From: Cruorifilaria tuberocauda
Lineage: Eukaryota; Nematoda; Chromadorea; Rhabditida; Onchocercidae
DNA length: 64,000 nucleotides
Reading direction: 5' to 3'
Assembly: GCA_013365365.1 (NCBI GenBank)
Contig: JABVXU010000082.1
Location: 62,001 to 126,000, forward strand
Below the pieces are notes generated by a model. The model searched no databases. It was not told where the DNA came from and saw only the letters and a list, made by a program, of their open reading frames with translations. Below are positions 39,701-49,600 of the stretch, in pieces; the stretch's first letter is position 1; every line of letters begins with the position of its first letter. A program made the translations under genes and the position numbers.

Positions 39701-42700
39701 TTTGAAACTTTCCAGTCGGAAGAGCGTTTTTCAGGCATCATTCAACAGTGTCGTTTTCATCGGATTCTGATGTACCTATCAATAAAAATGGAGCAGTAGA
39801 TAATTTAGAAGGTTGAAAACAGTTGTTGGTATTCAGGAAACTGTTCATTATGTTGAGTTTGATGAATAAAATCTATGACTAATAATCTTGTTTTAGGCAG
39901 TGGTGAAGGTGACAATGCATCTGCAGTAACTGATAGTGGTCGCATGAAGCGTCACATATCATTTGATACTGAGCTTTCTGGAATGGGAATCAAATCAGAA
40001 ACAGGGTTGACGAAGAAGTGGGGGGCAGATTTAGATGCAGAATTGGAGGTTTTTGTTGCAATTTTGCAGTACCTCATTTTTTACTCATAAGCAGACACTG
40101 AGATTGTTCTTTTATATTGCAGAATGATTATCTTGAGAGCGGATCGAGTTTCTGTTCTTCTGAAATACATTCATCCAATATCGCGTTAGGTGTTTGTCAT
40201 CCCAATTATGTCTTTTGCAATAAGAAGGTGAGATATTTGAAATTTATTTCTGTTTCTGAAACATAACGATCATTGGTCCTTCTCCTTTCAGATTTTTGGG
40301 AAATTTCAATTTCTCTTAATTTCTAATAAATTGCAGGAAAATTACCCTTATGTAATGGACTGTAGTGATGGAGAGCTTTTCGATAGTGGGTCAAAGGAAT
40401 GTGTACCTGCAGCTGACTGTATACTAAGAGCATATCAGAATAATGCGAATGAAAGCAAGATTTAGTTGATTCAATGCTTATCAGTTACCGCAAAAGAATT
40501 AGAAAGTTGCCACTAAAATTTATTTTGCAGAGAATCTAATAAATATAACTCTAACAGTTAATTCTAGTAGTACAAAAAGATCACTCTACTATCCGAATTC
40601 ATGAATTCGTAGTTCACTATTTTTGGCATTTTGTCTGTTCGCGTCGCGAAGACGCACGCAGAAGTAAGATATGCTTAAGCTCTATTTGCGCTAAAATATT
40701 TTTGCTACATTGCAGGAACTCCATGCGCTTTATTGTCAGATGGTACATATGCTTTGTCGGGTTGCAGTGAACGTTTCCTTTCCTGTGTATCTAACAAACC
40801 ATTATTAAGAAGTTGTGCAAATGGACTATATTACGATGAAAGCAGACAACAGTGTGACTATAAAGAAAGTGTAGCAAGTTGCAATAGTGAAAGTACAACT
40901 TTTGAACAGTCTTCGCCAAGTATAAAAGGTATTTTAAATGTTTTTTCAAAAACTGTGACACTTTATTGGGAAGGAATCAAGCGCTTCTATATGATGCTGA
41001 CTTTTTTAATCCAAGTTTTTATTGCCAAATGATATATCATGCTCTTTCTGGTTTTCTTTCCTATGTTTTGTATTTTGTATGAGTTTTTATACGATCTTTC
41101 CAGAATTATAACGACGCACAATATAGCGGAAACAAAATTCAAAGAAAAAATCGAATAGTATAAACAGCATATTCAAAGATATGTCATTTTTCAGATTATT
41201 CGAGTCTCGAAAACGTAATAGAAAAGACAAATCTGATAGCAAATGCTAATCATGAAGTACCCTCTGTCTTACCAAACTTTACGTGTTCCATTAACAGCAC
41301 CATATCTCTCAGTTGTTCGCCGTCTTTTGTTATATGTGCTGGCGGTATTGCATATATATTCAACTGTGATGTCGATCTTGTTTTTGATCAGGCAAAGAAT
41401 CTATTTATCAAATTTCTAATTTCGTCTTTTTTCTTTTTATATAATGGTAGGATGGATTTTTGTCTGATTCATGATGTATATTTTTGTTCATTTACTTTTT
41501 TCAAAATCTGAATGAAGAATATGTAAGAGGAAACATTGCAGACAACAAGTTCATGTAACAGAATAGAGGATACTCCAGAATGTGATGAACACGGTAGAAA
41601 GATGCTCTCAGTGACCAATGGATTCAGTTCATCTCCGTCGCTGACAGGATTCGGTGAAGTTTTTTTTTAAATATCATCAGTTTGAGGTAGTATATGAAGG
41701 GATCCATAATTATTTTTATTTTCGCATCGAAGTTTAAAGTAAGCTAAAGCATTAATTGAAATTTGAATTTGTTTTATATTTATTTTTTAATTAATGCAGT
41801 TTAAAACGACATCATAAATTTTAGAAAGGTTAAGTAGCATCTAGAATTAGTTTAACCTTTTGAATGTGTAATAAAATTTTGTTTCAGATGATTTACCCCA
41901 CACGATGGTAAATTTGTCCAAGGTTTCATATGATGCTTACAGTTTTGATTGCATAAATGCTCGTGATGGATTGTATGCTTCCAAATGTTCACCGCTTTTC
42001 TTCGTTTGTTCGGGTTAGCTTTTATAATATATGAATTGGTTAATGATATTGTGTTTCCGTAATTTTCATGATTTTTAGCTGATCGCGTAACCGGATTTAT
42101 ATGCCAAGATGAATTACTTTTCAATATAGAAACGGGATTTTGCGATCAAAAAGATTATGTTGGATCTTGTGAAGAAACCAATCTCGTCAATTCCGCTATT
42201 TCCTCCTCTATCACTGGAAAAATATCGTTACAACCAAGTTTCATCACCGCTCAACCATCTTATCATTCAACTGGTAAAATATGTTTGGTTCATATTGTCT
42301 ATCTCTTTCCTCTGGCTAAAGTAGGATAATAAAGTTATTGATTGATCCTGGATATTTCAAGCAATCAAACCATGGAAGTGCGAGAAGGAATTTAGCGGTA
42401 TAATGTCGAAAGGTTGTTCAAGAAAGTTCGTCCTGTGTATTCATGGTGAAGGTCATTTATTCTTTTGTCAACAAGGCCTTGTGTATAATATAAACAACAA
42501 TCGCTGTGATCATGCGCGAAATGTTGCTGCTTGTCGTGACAAAGCTGGAATTTCATTCAGAAAAAGAGCATATGGTAAAGTTTTTTTTTGAGAATCAAAT
42601 AATTTCTCAATTACTGTTTATTGTGATGTTGGCAATTCTGATCTTTCAGGAACATCTCATTTTGACAAAGATTTGATCCTCAATTATCCTGTTGTGGATT

Positions 42701-43954
42701 TGCGAGAAGTTGGTTCTACAAATGATATGATGCAAGCGCGTTGCAATGAATCACGAAGTCGAACTGTAGCATACGGGCGTTGTCGAGGAGATTTTATTTC
42801 TTGCCTGCGATCTGGAACTCCTCGTAGGGTAAACGTCATCGAATAGTGATTTTAGTGCAGATATTTTTACTACATATTTGCCCATTAATGCTTTCTTCCT
42901 TGTATTTTTTGCTAATTACGGTATTGTTTTTAATGTTTCAGTCGTACTGCACAAATGGCTTCTTGTTTGATGAAGATGTTGGACGCTGTGTTCCAGAAGA
43001 GGTTTGTGGAATAGTTGATGATGCTGTATCGGAATCTGTATCATTATCAAAGAGTAAATGTGACGGTGTAGAGGATGGTATTTCAAAGGGGATCGGTCTA
43101 TGTTTAAGCGAATATTACGTTTGCAAAAAGGTAAGCTAGTAATAACTTAAGAAAATAATTCTTTGATATAATTCTTATGTTTAGGGTGTTCCGATTCGAA
43201 GACGTTGCTTTAAACATTTGGAGACATTTTCTGTAACTGCTGGTGCATGCGTAGCGCGTTCGCTGAATCCTGAATGCCTGCGAAGGTTGAATACATTGAC
43301 CGATGGAATCGAAAAATTCGACGATATAGACAGCTTTTGTGTCAATCGACCAGATGGATTATACCGGCATCCTATAGACTGTACAAGGATCTTGCAGGTT
43401 ACTCATATTCTTGAACCAAAACTTCCACTGTTTCTTATGATAAATACCACACCTCGGAGACGATGCATGTGATTCTCTACAGTAGAGCTACAAACACTTC
43501 GAATTAATGGAGTTCTCTTTTTTAGTGTTTTGGGGAGGAGATGTTTGAACACCTACCATGTAATGATGGACTTGTTTTTAATGAAGTGTCCGGTGGCTGT
43601 GATTACAGAAGCAATGTGCCGGAATGTACTGCTACTACTGAGAAATCCGTGGAAGGTAGGTTGTAGTCCAATATATTTCTTTGATGTTTGCCATATTTCC
43701 TCTGGAAAATCTTAAAAATTTGTCTAAAATAAATTCTTTTCACAGGTGATGACTCCTTGTTAGCAGATGGTTTAAACTGTGAGGGAAAGTTTCATGGTGA
43801 CCATGTGGCAGATGAGAAAGACTGTTCAGTGTTCTATCGATGTGTGTGGGGTAAATTGGAAAAACTTTTTTGCCCAGATCATACTGTTTTTAACCCTGCA
43901 CTCAGTGTGTGTGACTTCCCTAGTGCGGTACCATATTGTAAAGTTACTATGTGA
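30736..43954 (+). CDS. cbd-1-like: Giant secreted protein with about 27 peritrophin-A chitin-binding domains, CBD-1-like
   Basis: About 45 exons join in phase to roughly 2,470 aa. The start MNLLHSALLLVLIALTCCYV is a signal peptide. A basic and acidic leader follows (exons 31118-31226 and 31443-31701). After it come domains with the CBM14 six-cysteine pattern, typically C...DGxY...C...(F/Y)xxCxxG...CP..LVF....xxC......VxxC. I count 27. Examples are exon 34189-34396 (DCRCKEEKDGLYAVGC), exon 35165-35412 (two exon-internal pairs) and the last exon 43746-43954 (NCEGKFHGDH, VPYC). C. elegans CBD-1, an eggshell (vitelline layer) protein, has 12 such domains, so this relative is unusually long. In filariae the eggshell becomes the microfilarial sheath, so a role in the eggshell or sheath is inferred. 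There is no transmembrane segment or GPI-like tail in this model. Joining the parts requires a GC donor at 40455 and another at 41392. If the first is not used, the protein ends at 40465 (1,817 aa). Confidence 0.9.
32536..34107 (+). repeat. Tandem duplication of a three-exon, two-domain block in the chitin-binding gene
   Basis: Exons 32536-32776, 32855-32937 and 33111-33254 are matched one for one by exons 33418-33676, 33784-33866 and 33958-34107. The middle exons are both 83 bp, and all intron phases agree. Encoded segments pair closely: YAIGKCYERFLFCVDGK with YAIAKCYGKYLFCVDGR; CSSLPDGIYELGDC with CSSLSDGVYELGNC; VYNGQTGHCD is identical, as is EKCLKYKK. Introns are less similar. This is a fairly recent intragenic duplication of about 0.8 kb. 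Confidence 0.9.
37086..37227 (+). pseudogene. Possible relict chitin-binding domain exon inside an intron
   Basis: An open stretch after an acceptor-like TATAG reads GFLLNETGTYLMCTSAMNAR and then QYTERLYAREMSDLRFYLTL before a stop. The spacing of aromatic and charged residues mirrors the second half of a peritrophin-A domain, but all expected cysteines except one are missing. It lies in the long intron 36834-37314, and neighbouring exons join in phase without it. Confidence 0.4.
40337..40465 (+). CDS. Possible alternative terminal exon of the chitin-binding protein
   Basis: This exon completes domain 19 (YVMDCSDGELFDS, ECVPAADC) and runs open to a TAG at 40463-40465. No GT donor gives a frame compatible with the next exon at 40716. 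A GC donor after position 40454 (GAAA/gcaaga) leaves one base that joins in frame to read ANE-R-TPCALLSDG. The locus may therefore make a short form ending here and a long form using the GC-AG intron, or may be two genes. Confidence 0.55.
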   Translation, partial: ENYPYVMDCSDGELFDSGSKECVPAADCILRAYQNNANESKI

Positions 43955-44177
43955 CATTTATCATTTGCATTTTCTGGGCTATACTACTGTTACTGCAGTA
44001 CATCGTAAAAGTAATTGATAATACCAATGAATTCTTTCAATTTAAATTTTAAGAGGAAATTGGGAAATAGATTATCTCTCAAGCTCAAGTTGTGTAATAC
44101 ATCGCTTTTGTAATAATTTGTAGTATTGAGTGAATGCTGTAAATTTTTTATTATTACGATGAGACTTGTTTGATGTT

Positions 44178-44183
44178 AATAAA
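44178..44183 (+). terminator. Candidate polyadenylation signal for the form ending at 43954
   Basis: AATAAA lies 224 bases past the stop codon at 43954. It sits inside what would be an intron of the longer alternative 3' form (43938-44313), which fits alternative polyadenylation. Confidence 0.45.
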
Positions 44184-44313
44184 TTGCTATGAAAGAATTG
44201 CTTTAAAGTAAATACTTACCTGCATGTAATATCATATTAGAGGAAGTTTGTTTATTATTTAGTAGGATTTCAGTAGAAGTAAAAGAGAATTTTTGTTAAT
44301 ATTATTGTTTCAG

Positions 44314-44688
44314 GTGGGAAATTCGTCCCACAAAGCAACGAAGACTTTCGAATTGAAGACTTATTATCGTATGTAGATTAGATTATCGAAACTGTTATTA
44401 TATCTAATCAAGATTTCTTGCGAAAGTATTTTACATGAATTGGAGAATACAAACAACACAAAAAGCCGAATTGTTAATGTACCAAATTTAGCTAATGCTG
44501 TCCCTGAAATTTCTGAAGATCTTTTTCCGTCTTCTCATTGGAAATTTCACATGTCTTTTCCGATAGATAACAATTCGTTCCGAATAAAGGAGTTTTATAA
44601 TTTTATTTTCATTTTTTGTGTAATAAATTCACTTAGCAAACAGTATTCTCAATGCTATTTAAATATCATTCATATCATGCCTCTTTGA
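44314..44688 (+). CDS. Alternative 3' exons of the chitin-binding gene (acidic tail)
   Basis: If the last domain exon is spliced after 43937 (CCATATT/gtaaag), the left-over T plus GT of exon 44314-44368 restores the sixth cysteine of domain 27 and continues GKFVPQSNEDFRIEDLL. A strong donor (TATC/gtatgt) then joins to 44427, reading ILHELENTNNTKSR and on in frame. The final stop is either 44688 or in a further exon starting at about 44700 (HLHDAFGCGNN). Frame agreement over three junctions supports it; the exact end is uncertain. Confidence 0.5.
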
Positions 44689-45039
44689 ATCTTTTTAGCA
44701 TCTACACGATGCATTCGGATGTGGAAATAATATGTTGATAAAACGATTCCTAAAAATATTATGTGCTCATGTTTATTCGCATTTACTTATACTAATTTTA
44801 ATATGAGGACTTCCGTTATGGATTAGGCAAGGAAAATTTTAATTCTTCTGTATCAGAAAAGTGATACCTGCAATAAAGCAAGAAGGGATGAAAGAGGCAA
44901 CTAATAAAAATTATTTAACTGATCTCAATCGCTCCAAATGTGGCAGGATATCTTTTGATTTCTTTGACATGATGACATTCAAACCTGTCAACAAAGATGA
45001 ATGAAAGTTGCTTAACAGTATGTCACTGATGGAATTATA

Positions 45040-46659
45040 TCATGCCGCTTCCTCTTTCAGCCTTTCAATTTGTTTCCGGGTATATTCGGCATCTTGCATG
45101 ATAAGCGTACTCATTGTAGTATCCATAATAATTTTTGGAATATTTTTTTCTTTAAAATCCACGCACATTACGTAATCCACAATTGTTTTTGCAGAATCTC
45201 CGGGACAAACCCGAAAACGTCCACCAGCAAGTATTACATGTCCTCTGAAATAAATTGCAAATTACTGGAAATAAATATACACCTGATGTCCAGAAACCGC
45301 TACAAGTAATATTGCGACAACCAAATTAAAATTGTTATAAAAATAGTATATAATTAAAGATTGACCAAAATAAATTTAAAAGAATAGACTTTCAAATTGT
45401 GAGGCCATTTTAAACTTCATAATACTTTTTATTACAATGATTTTGAAAGTTAAGTATGAAAATTTTAAAAAGTCGTAATCTTAATGTATCTGACCGGATT
45501 TTTTGCGGATTACACTCGGCACCCGTAAAATCAAAGCTTCGTGCCGCTTCAAGAATTTCATCACCAAGACTGCGAAACGTGCGGCACATCAGAAACTCTC
45601 GACCTTTAATTTTTGCGATATCTTTCATTGCATACTGAAACATTACTATTTGAAGCCAAACAACTCGAAAAAAGAAAAAAGAAAACGAAGTTTGGAAGGA
45701 ATAACATTATCATAAGTTTTTAAAACATAACAGTTTCTTTATATAAATCTCATGGAATCATTTCTACTATTCTCTTTAATGTATACGAGAATTTTCAGAT
45801 GAAAATGGTTGATTCCATTAGCCATCTGTCTAGAAGACGCCTTTTGGAATTTCTGATCTGAAATCAGTCATGTACTTAAGTGTAAATAGCTTCAAACATT
45901 TCCAATGTTTACGTAAACGACATCCGTATTGGATGCCAATTGAGCAATAATTTTAACACTTGAGATATTTTTATTGTATTTCGCTATTTCGGCAAAGTTT
46001 TCCCAATGTTCCGCAAAAGATGGCTGTAGTGGGAAATCGAATATAGTCTGTAAAAAAAATTTGAAAAAATAAGAAAATAAACAATGTTGACAATAATTTT
46101 ATGTTGACTGGTATGAAATAAAACTAGAAATATCTTCAGAAACATTTGATCAATTATGAAATTTAAAATCTTTTCTCATATAACTTGTTTTTTCTAAAGA
46201 AAACCAATTTAAAATTAAATTATTCATATGGTAAAATAATCGAAAAATTCTACATTTAAAGTAAGAAATGAAAAGATTGAAAAATGAAAACATACTCTCA
46301 TAGTGAAAACTTTTCCTATTGCATAATGTTTTGAGAAAACAATATCATTTTTGTTAGCACTCTTCTGACTCCATCCTTCGCGATTCTCGAAATCAGGCAT
46401 ATTGACCAGTTGCATCATATCTTCCAATGCATCATTTGCACGTTGCATTCCTTCCGCGTACTTTAATTTTTGCTTTTTTTTAATATAAAAAAAATTATTT
46501 TATAGAATTTTAAATTGCTTAACAATTGTTCAATTTGTTAAAATTTTTAATGTAATTGAATATGTCATTTCTCATTTAAAAATAATCAAAAGAACTAACT
46601 TTATCGATATTTGATTGTTTGGCGTTCGAAAAAGTTGCAGAATTTATCACTGAAGCCAT
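45040..46659 (-). CDS. START-domain lipid-transfer protein, STARD1/3- or STARD4/5-like
   Basis: Five exons (46600-46659, 46296-46460, 45913-46047, 45495-45634, 45040-45244) join in phase to 234 aa, essentially one START domain with a short N-terminal extension. It begins MASVINSATFSNAKQSNIDK. Typical START features are EGWSQKS, the strand region KVFTMRTIFDFP, FAEHWENFAEIAKYNKNI, DVVYYAMKDIAKIKGREF, the MCRTFRSLGDEI segment, and a C-terminal helix (TRKQIERLKEEAA). There is no signal peptide or membrane segment, so it is predicted cytosolic, carrying a sterol or phospholipid. The ligand cannot be told from sequence by eye. It converges on the chitin-binding gene, with 3' ends only a few hundred bases apart or overlapping. 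Confidence 0.88.
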
Positions 46660-49600
46660 CTTAATTTTTCACCTAATTAGAAGGATGTTACTGTTAAAAC
46701 TATTTTATGAATTAAAAAATGTTGCTTCGTGAAAATCCATTATAACAGAAAGGTCAAAATAAGGGTAACGTATAAGTTATACATAGCGAACAAGAAAGTT
46801 TAAACCATTTTACAATTGTTTATTCATTGCTTTTAATGATAATGAAATGAAGATGAAGTTTTTAGTGGAGAATAACGAATGATTACAAAAGCGTTACTTA
46901 AATAATTTGAGGAACGATATTGGGCGGAAGTGATAAAGAGATATACATTCACTATTGTAACTAGAATCTAATTTGTAATTTCGTCTTATGAATTTATAAC
47001 ATTTTTTTTCCTGAAAAATCGATTGTAACCTGGTGAAAATTACGGAAAGCAAAGGTATATGGGAAAAACATTTAACTAACAATCAGTCACGCAATTCAAT
47101 ATTTTTTAGCCAATCTAAGCCAAAGTAATCAATTTTAAAAGTAACGACATTAGTTTATAGCTGATCAAATCTTACAATACCTTGATGAGCGGAAAAATTC
47201 TTCATGAATTTCCTTTTTACTTGATTTGAAGAGAACAGAGCAAGATTGCGGATTCAATAAATGAATAAAGCTTCGTAATCGAAGTATATACTTTAAGACA
47301 TTTAAGGAAATAAAACGATGTTAAACAGAGAAAAGACCTCTTTTTCAAGTAACTTCAGGGATTTCGATGATAGCGGTGATTTCATTATATCAGCGAGAAT
47401 TTTTTGTCACCTCTTACCTTTGTTTTTTTTTTTTGATAAAAAAAAAAGGAGTATATAAATGGAAAGAAACTCATAGAGAAAACATTAAAAAATTCACGCA
47501 AAATTTGTTGATCAAAAACACAAATAATTCAACTGATCGAAATATATAAAGTGTGAATAAAAACGAACGAAATAAACGAAAAAACTTCACTTTGAGAAAA
47601 AAACAGGTATATGTGAGTTAAATGAAATGGTAGGAAAAAAAAAGAAAGAAGAATGGGTGAACTATTTAAACTGAATTGATTTATTTTTCTAATTTAAATG
47701 GATAGCACAGTAATAAACAGATCTTTCTTTAAAAAAGCAACTTGTTCAAATGTATTAAAGTAATTTCTATTTCTTCCATCAACAGATTGAATATTACACA
47801 GAAGAATGATATTAAATCTGCAGAAAAGGATGTACAATTGGTGCGAATAGTTAAATGTTGTACAATTGGGCATTAATTAAAGGTGTAATGAATGATGGTA
47901 AGAATGAAAAAAGAGAGTTGGAGCGGAGATCAGGGGAATAGAAGAGGAGAAAAAAGTGCTGGAGGAATTAAAAGAAAATTTAAAAGTGTAATCTGTTAAC
48001 CGTTTGGGAACCTTTTAACCCAGCGTTTCATTATTTCCACAGTTACTAAATGTGATTCGTATTGCTTCATTTTGGTTAACACAATTACGATCGTATGCGA
48101 TATGAAGAACCGGAAAATGGCCAATGGAGAATTTTTCGCAAAACATCTCTAATTATTTATCTATCTTGCTTTTAGATTTTCTTTTTGATTCTTTCTTGTT
48201 TTGTTCATATTTGTCCTTGTAGCTTTATCCGCTACATATGAAATTACAAATAATTTGGTTTTAACTAAAGAAAACTGAAGAAATGCTAAAATCTGAAACT
48301 AAACGTCCAAAAATCGTCTACTAAATGCATTAACTTTTACAATAAAATAATATATAAAGAAGGAGAAATCAAAATCGGAAAACTCTTTGTGCTGATATTA
48401 CTAACAAACAGAGATTTTTTAATTCAAAAGTTTCATATTTCCACTATTTTTACATGCTAATACATTTTTTTATCAGTTTAATTTTTGGTCTGTAAATTCT
48501 ATCTCATCTGCAAGAATGATATATGCAAAGGCAAATAAAAACTAATAACAATTTTTGTAACCATCAACTAAATCGTATGCTACAACATGTTACAAATTAC
48601 AAAAAGAAAACGGAGTTAGCAGTATCGGTGAAGAATTTTTCCCTTTTAATTTGGAATTCAAAATTATGAACGAAAATCCACTGCAAACAATCGAAATCAT
48701 ACGGTGTACTGCATTACTCTTTGTAATAATATAAATGATACATTATGAATTTTTTTAGTTTTATCATTTACTTATTTTTTTATTAACAAATTTTGACAAT
48801 TTCTGTTAATTTCCGCATATCCACTTCAATGTGTTTAAAATGAAATAAGTAATGAATGAGATTATTTGTTTTAAATCTAAAAAAAGCTGAGATTTATTTG
48901 CATTGTTGGTATGATTATCAAATACTTTTTGCATTTGCTCCTATTATATTGATATGCTATTCTTTAATTAAGAATTTGAAAATCTCTTAATAAAAACATT
49001 AAAATTAATTTATGGTGGCTAGACACTCCCAACGGTGTTATCACTATTAACCAACTTACCCAATCGTACAAGCATTAAAAGTTTTTAAAGGTTTTAGATC
49101 TAATATTTTAAAAGATATCATTTGATTTACTCGTCTTTATGGATGATTATTTGTACATTTCCCATTTTTCAACCTTTCGATATAATCAAAATTTCAAATT
49201 CTTTGTTTTATATTGGAAGCTGAAAACTTGAACAGATTGTCTGGTTTTATTTCGAGTATCATTTCCAGAATACTTTCTTAATTAAAGTTTTAACAGAATA
49301 CAACCTTAACAGTATACACCAGCCGTTCACAAAAATTTCTCGAAATAATTAGTATGAGAATGAATTTAAACGAAATAGTTTGTAACATTTGATCCCATCA
49401 AAAAATTTCTAAATTCCTTAAATCCATAAATCTCATTCTTTCCTTAGAAAAATTAATACTTATGGTGAATCTTTCCCCACTAATTTGATCCTTCTGTCAA
49501 GAATAAGCTGTCATAATTGAATCAGTTCATCAACCAAACCCCGCTCCATTGGATTTGCGAAGGAACAACGGGAAAAAAAGAAAAAAGCAATAAATCATAC

